The translations under genes and the position numbers were made by a program. The notes beneath the pieces were generated by a model. The model was not told the origin of the DNA, searched no databases, and was given only the letters and a program-made list of their open reading frames with translations. A stretch of DNA of 64,000 nt from NCBI RefSeq assembly GCF_002216145.1, contig NZ_CP022278.1:434001-498000 (forward strand), written 5' to 3'. The DNA comes from Neisseria chenwenguii (GTDB taxonomy: Bacteria; Pseudomonadota; Gammaproteobacteria; Burkholderiales; Neisseriaceae). Positions 43,046 through 53,043 of this stretch are shown in pieces. The stretch's first letter is position 1. Each line of letters begins with the position of its first letter.

Positions 43046-45052
43046 TTAAACCTCAAAGCCGTCTGAACCTGCTTTTTTCAAAATCCAGATACCCATATGC
43101 GCGGCGGCAAAACGGCCTTCGGCGGTATAATTTGATTTACCCGATGGTACGCAAGAAACTTTCCAACTTCCTTGAGGCAGGTTAAATAACTGCCGACTAC
43201 GTTTGGCATTGACCAACAGCAGCCAGCCACCCTCAAGCAGAATCTGCATCGCCTTGCTGCCGCGGTTGTGCCAGCCCGCATCGCCCATTTCGAGGCCGTC
43301 TGAATCCAGCCAGCGCACCTCATCCTCATCCCACCATTTGTCGTCGGCAAGCAGGCCGATTTCGCTGCGCACGCGGATTAAACCGCGCACATAATCCTGC
43401 AAAACATGGCGTTTTCCCGGCCAGTCCAGCCAAGTGGTCGGATTGTCTTGGCAGTAGCCGTTGTTGTTGCCGTTTTGACTGTTGCCGAACTCGTCGCCCG
43501 CAAGCAGCATGGGCGTGCCGTTGGACAAAAACAACGAAGCGAGCAGCGCTTTGGCGGTGTATTCGCGCGCTTCCAAAACCGCTTTATCGTCGGTTGCGCC
43601 TTCGACGCCGTGGTTGTAGCTGATGTTTTCGCCGTGTCCGTCGCGGTTTTGCTCGCCGTTGGCTTCGTTGTGTTTTTCGTTGTAGCTGACCAGATCGTTG
43701 AGGGTGAAACCGTCGTGCGCCGTGATGAAATTCACGCTTGCAGACGGCCTGCGGCCACTGTGGTTGAAAATGTCGGACGAGCCGGAAAAGCGCTCGGCAA
43801 ACATCCCCAAATTGCCGCTTTCCCATACCCAAAATGCGCGCATATCGTCGCGGAAACGGCCGTTCCACTCGGCAAAAGGCTGCGGGAAATTGCCCAAATG
43901 GTAGCCGTCGGCGCCGATGTCCCACGCCTCGGCAATCAGCTTGCAGCGCGCGAGCACGGGGTCTTGGTAGAGTGTATTGAAAAACTTGCCGTAGGCTTGG
44001 AAATCGGGTTCGCGCGCCAATACCGTGCCCAAATCGAAGCGGAAACCGTCGATGTGAAATTCTTCTGCCCAATAGCGCAGGCTGTCGGCCACCCAGCGCG
44101 CCACGTCGCGGTGGGCGATGTTGAGCGTATTGCCGCAGCCCGACCAGTTTTCATAGCTGCCGTCGGGGCGCAGCCAGTACCAAAGCGCATTGTCGATGCC
44201 CTTCTGGCAGAGCAAGGGCCCCGGCCAATCCTGTTCGGCGGTGTGGTTGTACACCACATCCATAATTACTTCCAAACCCGCTCGGTGCAAGGCCTTGACC
44301 GCCTGTTTCAATTCGTCTGCCGCATTTTCCGGATCGGACGCGTAAGACGGCTCGGCGGCAAAATGCGAATAAGTGTTATAACCCCAATAGTTCGACAACC
44401 TCACTTTTTGCAGATGGTATTCGTCCAAATGTTGCTGCACGGGCAACAACTCGACCGACGTTATCCCCAAATCTTTCAAATACTTAATCACGCGACCATC
44501 CGCCAACGCGCGGTAAGTGCCCGCATTTTCCAAATCGGGAAACTGCTTGGTAAAGCCCTTTACATGGGCTTCGTACACCACCGTTTCCCCCCACGACACA
44601 TCGGGACGCACATCGCCCGACCAGTCGAAACCGTCGGCCCCGACCACCACGCTTTTGGGCGCAATTTCGCCGTTGTCGCGGCCGTCGGACTGGTGGAACA
44701 GCGCCATTTCCGCCTCATTGCGGTAAACCGGCCTGCCGTCGATTAACTTGGAATACGGATCAACCAACAACTTCTGCGGATTAAACCCCTGCCCCTGCTT
44801 GGTTTCACCGTAGCCGTGCACACGGAAACCGTAACGCTGCCCCGCCCTCACGCGCGGCACAAACCCGCAAAACACCGAACCCGTTCGCGTCGGCAACACC
44901 AGCCGCGTTTCTCGGTTTTCCCCGTCAAACAGACACAGCTCGACCCGCTCGGCATTGAGCGAAAACAGCGTAAAATTCGCACCCTTATCCGTCAGCGTCA
45001 CGCCCATCGGATAAGGCATACCCTCTTCAATCTGCCAAGTTGCGGCAACCAT
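43046..45052 (-). CDS. glgX: Glycogen debranching enzyme (isoamylase type)
   Basis: Hydrolyses alpha-1,6 branches left after GlgP action. 668 residues: N-terminal CBM48-like domain (MPYPMGVTLTDKGANFTLFS), then the GH13 barrel with MDVVYNHTAEQDW, GFRFDLGTVLAREP (nucleophile D), CKLIAEAWDIG (acid E) and ITAHDGFTLNDLVSYNEKHN (transition-state D), as in E. coli GlgX. It lies between glgP and the MalQ-GlgB gene on the same strand, giving the order malQ-glgB, glgX, glgP. An AAAGG ribosome site supports the start. Confidence 0.95.
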   Translation of the reverse strand: MVAATWQIEEGMPYPMGVTLTDKGANFTLFSLNAERVELCLFDGENRETRLVLPTRTGSVFCGFVPRVRAGQRYGFRVHGYGETKQGQGFNPQKLLVDPYSKLIDGRPVYRNEAEMALFHQSDGRDNGEIAPKSVVVGADGFDWSGDVRPDVSWGETVVYEAHVKGFTKQFPDLENAGTYRALADGRVIKYLKDLGITSVELLPVQQHLDEYHLQKVRLSNYWGYNTYSHFAAEPSYASDPENAADELKQAVKALHRAGLEVIMDVVYNHTAEQDWPGPLLCQKGIDNALWYWLRPDGSYENWSGCGNTLNIAHRDVARWVADSLRYWAEEFHIDGFRFDLGTVLAREPDFQAYGKFFNTLYQDPVLARCKLIAEAWDIGADGYHLGNFPQPFAEWNGRFRDDMRAFWVWESGNLGMFAERFSGSSDIFNHSGRRPSASVNFITAHDGFTLNDLVSYNEKHNEANGEQNRDGHGENISYNHGVEGATDDKAVLEAREYTAKALLASLFLSNGTPMLLAGDEFGNSQNGNNNGYCQDNPTTWLDWPGKRHVLQDYVRGLIRVRSEIGLLADDKWWDEDEVRWLDSDGLEMGDAGWHNRGSKAMQILLEGGWLLLVNAKRSRQLFNLPQGSWKVSCVPSGKSNYTAEGRFAAAHMGIWILKKAGSDGFEV

Positions 45053-45089
45053 ACTTCAAAACCTTTATTGCTTGAAAAATATCGTGTTG

Positions 45090-45118
45090 AGGCCGTCTGA
45101 ACGTTTTTCAGACGGCCT
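45090..45118. terminator. Inverted DUS hairpin upstream of glgX
   Basis: AGGCCGTCTGAA, loop CGTTT, TTCAGACGGCCT. Confidence 0.75.
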
Positions 45119-45178
45119 TTAAGCATCTGAACTGCTGAAACCGTCTGGTGCCGTCTGAAAATTTTCAAAACCTATACC

Positions 45179-45296
45179 GTAGGGCGGACATACTTGCCCG
45201 CCGCCCGAAAAACAGAATGCAGACAAAAATAACGGAAATACAAATGCATCGAATTTTGTCCTACGGACAAGCGGTGGGCCGGCAAACCAGCCCTAC
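45179..45296. repeat. 118-bp unit with inverted GTAGGGC ends
   Basis: Starts GTAGGGCGGACATACTTG and ends with the inverse, CAAACCAGCCCTAC; beyond the first seven bases the two ends are only partly complementary (GCCCGCCG against CGGTGGGC). Possibly a short mobile or mosaic intergenic element; no transposase. Confidence 0.45.
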
Positions 45297-45318
45297 AACG
45301 GAAAACCGGCCTGCCTAA

Positions 45319-45369
45319 AGGCCGTCTGAAGATTTCCAAAAAAACCCAAACCGTTATTTCAGACGGCCT
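45319..45369. terminator. Inverted DUS terminator after the malQ-glgB fusion
   Basis: AGGCCGTCTGAA and TTTCAGACGGCCT with a 27-nt loop, ending 33 bp before the gene end. Confidence 0.75.
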
Positions 45370-45402
45370 CTGAAACAACGGTTATCTTTTTACTTCAGAT
45401 GT

Positions 45403-48400
45403 TTACCTGCCAACCTTCACCGTGCCTGCCGTTTTTGTCCGCGTCGTTTTGGCGGGTGCGGCTTCGGCGGTTTCTGCCTTTGCGGCGCGGGAACGGGTTT
45501 TCACAGGAGCTTTTTCTGCCGCGGTTTTGGTTGTCCGCGCGGTTTTGGCGGGCGTTTTTTCCGCTGCGGTTTTGCGCGTCCGCGTGGTTTTTACCGGTGC
45601 TTTTTCGGCATCATCCGCTACGGCTGCTTTGGCTGTTTGGGCCGGCGCTTTTTCGGCACTTGCTTTGGCAGCGGTTTTCTTAGCGGAGGGCTTCTTTGCG
45701 GCGGCCTTTTTCGGTTCAGACTTTCCCGCGGGTTTTTCGGCCTCTTTATACAGGTAAACGGTGGACAAAGGCGGAATGGTTAAAGCGAGGGATTGGGGTT
45801 TGCCGTGCGATTCGATGTTTTCGCTGGCAATTTCCGCGCCCGGGGTAACACCGCTGCCTTTGTAGTCCGTGCCGTCTGAATTGAGGATTTCGCGGTACAC
45901 GCCGGCTTCGTTGACGCCGAAGCGGTAGCCTTCGCGCACGACGGGTGTGAAGTTGCTGATGACGATGACACGGTTGCCGTCGCGGTCGCGGCGCTCGAAG
46001 ACGAAAACGGAATTGTTGCCGTCGTCGGCCACCAGCCATTCAAAGCCTTCCGGCCATTGGTCGAGCTGGTAAAGCGGGGCATAGTCACGGTAAACGTGGT
46101 TCAAAGTGCGTACATAATCCTGCATGCCTTTGTGCCAGCCGCCCTCTTCTTCGAGCAAAAACCAATCGAGCGCTTCCTGATAGTTCCACTCCCGGCCTTG
46201 CGCAAATTCGTTGCCCATAAACAGCAGTTTTTTGCCGGGATAGCCGTACATAAAGCCGTAGTAGGCACGCAGGTTGGCAAACTGCTGCCAGCAGTCGCCC
46301 GGCATTTTGCCCAGCAGCGAGCATTTTCCGTGTACCACTTCGTCGTGCGACAGCGGCAAAACGTAGTTTTCGCTGTATTGGTACATCATGCCGAAGGTCA
46401 TTTTGTTGTGGTGGTATTTGCGGTTGATGGGGTCTTCTTTCATGTAGCTGAGCGTGTCGTTCATCCAGCCCATGTTCCATTTGAAGTCGAACGCCAAGCC
46501 TTCGTTGCGGGTGACATTGGGGAACGCGGTCGATTCTTCGGCCACTTTCACCGCTCCCGCGGCTTCGTTTTGCAGCATCACGTTGGTGTCGTGCAGGAAC
46601 GCGGCGGCTTCGAGGTTTTCGCGCCCGCCGTATTGGTTGGGAATCCATTCGCCGTCTTTGCGCGAATAGTCGCGGTACACCATCGAAGCGACGGCATCGA
46701 CGCGCAGTCCGTCGAAACCGAAGCGTTCAACCCAATATAAGGCATTGCCTTGTAAGAAGTTTTTCACTTCGGTACGGCCGAAGTTGTAAATCAGCGTGTT
46801 CCAATCCTGATGGTAGCCTTCGCGCGGGTCGGAATGCTCGTACAAAGCCGTGCCGTCAAAATGGTTGAGGCCGTGGTCGTCGGTCGGGAAGTGGCCGACC
46901 ACCCAGTCGAGAATCACGCCGATACCTGCATCATGGGCAGCCTTAATCAGCGCCTTCAATTCGTCGGGCGAACCGAAACGGCTGGTCGGCGCATAAAGGC
47001 CGGTGGCCTGATAGCCCCACGAACCGTCAAACGGATATTCGGACACGGGCAGAAGCTCAATGTGGGTGAAGCCCATGTCTTTCACATAATCCACCAGCTC
47101 TGTGGCAAGCTGCTCATAGGTCAGCCAAAAATTGTTTTCCGGATTGCGGCGCCACGAGCCGAGATGCACTTCGTAAATACTTACGGGCGCATCAATGGCG
47201 TTGGCTTTTTCGCGGAACGCAGGCGTTTCGACTTTGGCCGGCAGGCCGCGCACCACCGATGCGGTGGTCGGGCGCAGTTCCGCGCCGAAGGCATACGGGT
47301 CGGCCTTTTCGCGCACATTGCCGTTGGTGTCGCGCACTTCGAACTTATACAGCGCATTGAGTTTCACATCGGGCACAAACATTTCCCAAACGCCGATGTC
47401 GCGGTGGAAGCGCATCACATGGCGGCGGCCGTCCCAAGCATTGAATTCGCCGACGACGGAAACGCGCTGCGCGTTCGGCGCCCACACGGCAAAGCGAACG
47501 CCTTTGGCGCCGTCGAGTTCGGCAAAATGCGCGCCCAGCGTTTCGTAAGGCCGCAGATGGCTGCCCTCGCCCAAAAGCCAGACGTCCATTTCCTGCAAGG
47601 CCGAACCGAAGCGGTAAGGATCTTCTTCGCGCTGCGCCTCGGCGTCTTCGCGGTATTTGATGTTGAGCGCGTAATCAGGCGCACCCTCGGGCAATACGGC
47701 GACAAAAAGGCCGCGCCCGTCGATTTTTTCAGACGGCACAATCACTTTGCCGCTGCCGCGTTCGACAATTGCCACGCCGTGCGCATCCGGAACCAGGCAG
47801 CGCACCACTTCGTCGCCCTCTGCGATGCGGTGGCGGCCGAGGTAGCCGAACACATCGCCGTGCGTCGCGGCAAACAGGCTGTCGATGGTGGCGCGTTCGG
47901 TAGCGTCGATCTCGTGATATTTCTTGGTTTGGCTGTTTTTACTCATGCGTACCTCGTCAATCATGGAAAGTTGGCCGGACATCAGCCTCTGTTTGGAAAA
48001 ATCTTCAAGGGAAACGGGCATTTTTTTCGCCCAATTCGGATAGCCGCGCGCAATGCCCGGCACGTTTAAATTTTCAACCACGCCCAGCAGGTTTTCAAGC
48101 TGCACGGCGTAAAGCAGACTATTGCCCAGCGCGCCGTAGCGGTGGACGGCTGACAACAGCGTTTCGTTCATTTCAGACGGCATCCCGTAATCCTGCGGCA
48201 GGCAGTCCGTCTGTTTCAATTTACCCAGCAAATCTTCTTTGTCGCGGAGGCGAACCTCTGATGCCGTCTGAAAAGCTGCGTCACCAAGCGTGCCCAGGCG
48301 GTGCATGGTTTCCAAATCGTTAAGCGCCCACCAACCCGCCAGCGGCGCGACGTCGTGGGTGCTGACCGCAGTGACCGCACGCGTCGGGTAATCCTGCGGC

Positions 48401-50001
48401 AGCTCGAAACCCTGCCAGTTTTTGCTGAAATACAAAACCTTATACGACAACACCCGATAGCGGTCGAGCAGATGGCGCACTTCGTCGGGAACCGTGCCCA
48501 AATCCTCGCCGATGACCACGCACCTGTTGCGGCAGCTTTCCAGCGCCAGGATGGCAAACATCACTTCGGCGTTGTAATGCACATACGCGCCCTGCGCCGC
48601 GCTCTGCCGCCCGACCACCCACCACAGGCGGAACAGCGCCATCACATGGTCAATCCGCAATACGCCGTAAAGGCGCATATTTTCACGCAGCAACGTAACA
48701 AATTTTTCATAACCGCCGTGTTTCAACACCAGCGGATTGAGCGGCGGCAGATTCCAGTTCTGCCCCGCCGGGCCGAGCGGATCGGGCGGCGCACCGATGG
48801 AAGCGTCTATGCAGTACGAACCGCCGTCAAGCCAAGTATCCGCGCTGCCGCGCGCCACGCCCACCGCCAAATCGCCGTAAATGCCGAGTTTCACGCCATT
48901 TGCCGCCGCGGCCTCGTTTACCGCCTCAAGCTGCGCGGCGCAAAGCCATTGCAGCCACATATAAAAACGGATTTCGCACGGATGCGATTCGGCAAACGCC
49001 TTGACCGCCGCGCTTTCGCAGTTTTGAAATTCAGACGGCCACGACAGCCAGCCGATAAAGTCCCAATCTGCGCCGTGTCCGTAGGCATCGTCTATGGCGG
49101 CAAAGAGGCCGAAGCCCGCCAGCGCCGCGCCTTTTTCGGCGGCAAAAGCCGCAAACGCCGCGCGTCCCGCTTCCGCCGCTTTGGTTTTGTACTGCTCAAA
49201 CGCCTCAAACGCCAGCCACAAAGCCTCGCGTTTCAGCGCCCAAACCGCCGCGTAATCCACCACCTCCGCCGCGCGCACCGCCGCCAGCCGCGCCTGATTT
49301 TCCGGCTTGTTCAGCCAAGCCTGCGCCTTGCGGCTGTAACCAAAGGCGCCGACGCGGTTCACGTCCAAATAAAGCGGATTGAGCCGCTCGCGCGACGATG
49401 GGCTGTACGGGCTGGCGTATTCGGGGTTGGAGGCGAACAGCGAATGCAGCGGATTGATACCGATAAAATCCAGCCCCTTTTCCCCCGCAAACGCCGTGAG
49501 CGCTGCCAAATCGGAAAAGTCGCCGATGCCCCAGTTTTGCGCCGAACGCAGGCCGTAAAGCTGCACGGTCAGCCCGTTTGCCCGCATGCCGTCTGAAAAA
49601 CCGCGCGGGCGGTAAACCGCTTCGGGCGCGGCCACCAAGCGGATGCGGCGAACCGCACCGCCGATTTCTGCGCAAAGCGTGTAATAACCCGCCGCCAAAG
49701 CAGGCAGCGAAATCCGCAGCGTTTCGGCGTTTGGCGTAATTCCAGATGCCGCACCCGTTTCGTCTTCCAACCAAACCCGCGCGCCGCGCCAATGTTCGGG
49801 CAGCGTAAATTCCGTTCCGCCATCCGCCGCCAGTGCCGCCGTATCTTCGTAAAGACCGTCTGAAACGCCGCCTGCCAACGCCGACGCCAGCGCATCAAAT
49901 ACTTCCTGCGAAGTTTCGTGATAAGTACCGTTGATGTCGTAAAACCCCAAACCGATACCGAACCGCGCCGCGTTTTCCTCCGACATTTCATGTTGCGCCA
50001 T
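45403..50001 (-). CDS. Fused 4-alpha-glucanotransferase (MalQ) and glycogen branching enzyme (GlgB) with a Lys-rich repeat tail
   Basis: 1532-residue single open frame. Residues 1-685 are MalQ: N-terminal beta domain, GH77 barrel with [14 protein letters not shown] (nucleophile D451; E. coli D448), [11 protein letters not shown] (acid/base) and [13 protein letters not shown]. Residues 686-1418 are GlgB: a CBM48-like region ([23 protein letters not shown]), [16 protein letters not shown] (nucleophile D1102), [11 protein letters not shown] (acid) and [12 protein letters not shown]. The join [15 protein letters not shown] falls at a methionine, so the two could once have been separate genes. Residues 1419-1532 are a K/A/T/P-rich tail with four copies of a 15-residue repeat (AEKxPxKTxRTxKTA). 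Role: elongating and branching alpha-glucan in the cytoplasm. Confidence 0.92.
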   Translation of the reverse strand: MAQHEMSEENAARFGIGLGFYDINGTYHETSQEVFDALASALAGGVSDGLYEDTAALAADGGTEFTLPEHWRGARVWLEDETGAASGITPNAETLRISLPALAAGYYTLCAEIGGAVRRIRLVAAPEAVYRPRGFSDGMRANGLTVQLYGLRSAQNWGIGDFSDLAALTAFAGEKGLDFIGINPLHSLFASNPEYASPYSPSSRERLNPLYLDVNRVGAFGYSRKAQAWLNKPENQARLAAVRAAEVVDYAAVWALKREALWLAFEAFEQYKTKAAEAGRAAFAAFAAEKGAALAGFGLFAAIDDAYGHGADWDFIGWLSWPSEFQNCESAAVKAFAESHPCEIRFYMWLQWLCAAQLEAVNEAAAANGVKLGIYGDLAVGVARGSADTWLDGGSYCIDASIGAPPDPLGPAGQNWNLPPLNPLVLKHGGYEKFVTLLRENMRLYGVLRIDHVMALFRLWWVVGRQSAAQGAYVHYNAEVMFAILALESCRNRCVVIGEDLGTVPDEVRHLLDRYRVLSYKVLYFSKNWQGFELPQDYPTRAVTAVSTHDVAPLAGWWALNDLETMHRLGTLGDAAFQTASEVRLRDKEDLLGKLKQTDCLPQDYGMPSEMNETLLSAVHRYGALGNSLLYAVQLENLLGVVENLNVPGIARGYPNWAKKMPVSLEDFSKQRLMSGQLSMIDEVRMSKNSQTKKYHEIDATERATIDSLFAATHGDVFGYLGRHRIAEGDEVVRCLVPDAHGVAIVERGSGKVIVPSEKIDGRGLFVAVLPEGAPDYALNIKYREDAEAQREEDPYRFGSALQEMDVWLLGEGSHLRPYETLGAHFAELDGAKGVRFAVWAPNAQRVSVVGEFNAWDGRRHVMRFHRDIGVWEMFVPDVKLNALYKFEVRDTNGNVREKADPYAFGAELRPTTASVVRGLPAKVETPAFREKANAIDAPVSIYEVHLGSWRRNPENNFWLTYEQLATELVDYVKDMGFTHIELLPVSEYPFDGSWGYQATGLYAPTSRFGSPDELKALIKAAHDAGIGVILDWVVGHFPTDDHGLNHFDGTALYEHSDPREGYHQDWNTLIYNFGRTEVKNFLQGNALYWVERFGFDGLRVDAVASMVYRDYSRKDGEWIPNQYGGRENLEAAAFLHDTNVMLQNEAAGAVKVAEESTAFPNVTRNEGLAFDFKWNMGWMNDTLSYMKEDPINRKYHHNKMTFGMMYQYSENYVLPLSHDEVVHGKCSLLGKMPGDCWQQFANLRAYYGFMYGYPGKKLLFMGNEFAQGREWNYQEALDWFLLEEEGGWHKGMQDYVRTLNHVYRDYAPLYQLDQWPEGFEWLVADDGNNSVFVFERRDRDGNRVIVISNFTPVVREGYRFGVNEAGVYREILNSDGTDYKGSGVTPGAEIASENIESHGKPQSLALTIPPLSTVYLYKEAEKPAGKSEPKKAAAKKPSAKKTAAKASAEKAPAQTAKAAVADDAEKAPVKTTRTRKTAAEKTPAKTARTTKTAAEKAPVKTRSRAAKAETAEAAPAKTTRTKTAGTVKVGR

Positions 50002-50165
50002 ATTGAAATTCTTTTAAAAACAAACAGCCCCAATCTTAATACAGATTGGCGGCGGTTTAATCTGTAATTTTATGTAACCGCAGGGGCGCCGCATTTTTTC
50101 TCGGTTTTGTTTGATGTAAACCAAATCTGCGCTGCGGCTGCCTGACGGTATTTTTATATAAAGAG

Positions 50166-50195
50166 AGGCCGTCTGAAAACCCTTTCAGACGGCCT
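50166..50195. terminator. Inverted DUS terminator after slyD
   Basis: AGGCCGTCTGAAA and TTTCAGACGGCCT arms around ACCC. Confidence 0.85.
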
Positions 50196-50209
50196 GTGCC
50201 GAATCTCAA

Positions 50210-50695
50210 TTAATGATGGTGGTGATGACCATCGGGGCCGTGAACATGGCCGTGGGCGATTTCTTCCGCACTCGCCTCGCGAACGCCGTCCACCGTGGCT
50301 TTAAACAGAATCTTCATGCCCGCCAGCGGATGGTTGCCGTCCACCACGACTTTGCCGTCGGCCACGTCGGTAACGCGGTAAATCAGCACATCGCCAGTTT
50401 CAGGATCGTCCGCCTCAAACATCATGCCGACTTCCACTTCCACGGGAAACACGCTTGCGTCTTCGATGCGCACCAATTCGGAATCCTGTTCGCCAAACGC
50501 ATCGTCGGGCGAAAGCGCCACTTCGACCGTATCGCCGACGTTTTTACCGTGCAGCGCCTCTTCCACCAACGGGAAAATGCCGTCGTAACCGCCGTGCAGA
50601 TACGAAATCGGTTCTTCGGTTTTGTCCAAAAGCTGGTTGTCGGCGTCAAACATCTCGTAATGCAGGGAAACGACGGAATTTTTAGCAATAGCCAT
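50210..50695 (-). CDS. slyD: FKBP-type peptidyl-prolyl isomerase, SlyD family
   Basis: 161-residue cytoplasmic folding helper and metal chaperone. FKBP core (MAIAKNSVVSLHYEMFDADNQLLDKTEEPISYLHG) with the insert-in-flap domain (LSPDDAFGEQDSELVRIED, GMMFEADDPETGDVLIYRV) typical of SlyD; the NHPLAGMKILFKATVDGVR block closes the FKBP fold. The tail ends HGHVHGPDGHHHHH, histidine-rich but shorter than in E. coli SlyD. AAGGA precedes the start. No partner gene adjacent. Confidence 0.93.
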   Translation of the reverse strand: MAIAKNSVVSLHYEMFDADNQLLDKTEEPISYLHGGYDGIFPLVEEALHGKNVGDTVEVALSPDDAFGEQDSELVRIEDASVFPVEVEVGMMFEADDPETGDVLIYRVTDVADGKVVVDGNHPLAGMKILFKATVDGVREASAEEIAHGHVHGPDGHHHHH

Positions 50696-50946
50696 TTGGT
50701 TATCCTTAAATTATTACCTTGTTGAGTATTAAGCGGTCATTCTAACACAGCTGCCCCCTGATACAGTTGTTTTCAGACGGCCTCAGGTAAAATAAACGCA
50801 GCGCCTACTTCAAAAGCCTGAAAATCGGAAAGTAAAAGCTGTTATTTTCTTTCTGTTTGTCGTTTTTTTACAACCAAATCAAGCATCAAGCCAAGTGCCC
50901 CAGCTGTTTTTTCTGATTGATCCGAAAATTTTTTATCTTATTTTTG

Positions 50947-50962
50947 TCAAATATCTATTTGA
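50947..50962. promoter_or_regulatory. 16-bp palindrome TCAAATATCTATTTGA (candidate regulator site)
   Basis: Perfect 7-bp arms around TC, in an AT-rich block 243 bp before the lipoprotein gene. Similar in form to a dimeric repressor or FNR-type site but without the consensus I would require. Confidence 0.3.
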
Positions 50963-51123
50963 TATTAAAAGATTTTCATAAAAATATCCCTATCCCGCCG
51001 ATATTTTTTTAAAAATTTGCGGAACTAATTTGTAGTTTTAGTAAACTAAGACCTACATTCTGAGCATTCCCGTTTGGGTTGATGCCGTTGCATTGGATTT
51101 GCCCATAAGGCATAATCCGCCGG

Positions 51124-51161
51124 GATTCAGTAATGAATCTACTTGTAGAGGCCGCTTGGCC
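51124..51161 (+). other. Chain of small hairpins in the lipoprotein leader
   Basis: GATTCA-GTAA-TGAATC (51124-51139), CTAC-TT-GTAG (51139-51148), GGCC-GCTT-GGCC (51150-51161), then GTTTTTATGTTTTTTTT. The last helix plus T run resembles a weak terminator or attenuator ahead of the gene at 51205. Confidence 0.35.
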
Positions 51162-51204
51162 GTTTTTATGTTTTTTTTAAATCGATTTAAGAAGGTAATA
51201 CAAA

Positions 51205-51486
51205 ATGAAAAAATCTCTGTTCGCTGCTGCTTTGATGGCTTTGGCTTTGGCCGCTTGTGGTCAAAAACCTGCTGCTGACGCCGCTGCTTCTGCTGCTGAC
51301 GCCGCTGCTTCTGCTGCTGACGCCGCTGCTTCTGCTGCCGATACTGCTGCTTCTGCTGCCGATACTGCTGCTTCTGCCGCTGCCGGTGCTGCCGACACTG
51401 CTGCTTCTGCCGCTGCCGGTGCTGCTGCTTCTGCTGCCGACACTGCTGCTTCTGCTGCTACCGGTGCCGCTTCTGCTGCTAAATAA
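51205..51486 (+). CDS. Alanine/serine-rich repeat lipoprotein
   Basis: 93-residue predicted lipoprotein of unknown function. Signal peptide MKKSLFAAALMALALAAC with lipidated C18. Everything after GQKP is low complexity: the 7-residue unit A-A-D-A/T-A-A-S, repeated with small GA insertions, likely an extended alpha-helix or coiled coil anchored in the outer membrane. The coding DNA is made of 21-bp tandem repeats, so repeat number may vary between strains. SD AAGAAGG precedes the start and an intrinsic terminator follows. Confidence 0.82.
   Translation: MKKSLFAAALMALALAACGQKPAADAAASAADAAASAADAAASAADTAASAADTAASAAAGAADTAASAAAGAAASAADTAASAATGAASAAK
51271..51375 (+). repeat. 21-bp tandem repeat inside the lipoprotein gene
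   Basis: GCTGCTGACGCCGCTGCTTC-T three times in a row (51271-51333), then GCTGCCGATACTGCTGCTTC-T twice (51334-51375), then interrupted units to 51483. Units are multiples of three, so copy-number change keeps the frame. Confidence 0.85.
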
Positions 51487-51502
51487 TATTCTTCGCGAAT
51501 GC

Positions 51503-51536
51503 AAAAAGCAGGATACCCCGTGTATCCTGCTTTTTT
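51503..51536 (+). terminator. Intrinsic terminator of the repeat lipoprotein
   Basis: AAAAAGCAGGATA, loop CCCCGTG, TATCCTGCTTTTTT. Confidence 0.9.
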
Positions 51537-51620
51537 GTTTGCCTTTTTTTCAGACGGCATGATGCCGTCTGAACTTTTCCGGCGTATCATTCAGCCGTTC
51601 CCATTTCCCTACTCCACGCC

Positions 51621-52991
<1,371 letters not shown>

Positions 52992-53006
52992 GCAGGAAAC
53001 TTTAAC

Positions 53007-53038
53007 GGCCGTCTGAAAACCACAGTTTTCAGACGGCC
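53007..53038. terminator. Inverted DUS terminator between the FAD oxidase gene and comEC
   Basis: GGCCGTCTGAAAA, loop CCACAG, TTTTCAGACGGCC, in a convergent gap. Confidence 0.85.
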
Positions 53039-53043
53039 TTTCA

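Larger units (their letters stand above)
45053..45402. other. Gap between the malQ-glgB fusion gene and glgX
   Basis: 350 bp without a gene: two DUS terminators (45090-45118, 45319-45369), and between them a 118-bp unit with GTAGGGC/GCCCTAC ends. The hairpins make read-through from malQ-glgB to glgX questionable. Confidence 0.7.
50696..51204. other. Long AT-rich gap upstream of the repeat lipoprotein
   Basis: 509 bp without a gene: one DUS near 50775, a TA-rich stretch (50840-51050), a perfect 16-bp palindrome (50947-50962), then a run of small hairpins ending in a T tract (51124-51180). Confidence 0.65.

Noticed and set aside
46810..48069. 419-residue frame opposite the malQ-glgB gene (similarly 43406-44746, 48301-49596, 41399-42757 and 62332-63615)
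   Set aside because: Long antisense frames in GC-rich genes; composition is His, Arg and Ala heavy with no family match.
50210..50260. Poly-histidine tail of SlyD as a cloning tag
   Set aside because: Histidine-rich ends are natural in SlyD and the tail is interspersed (HGHVHGPDG) before the H run.
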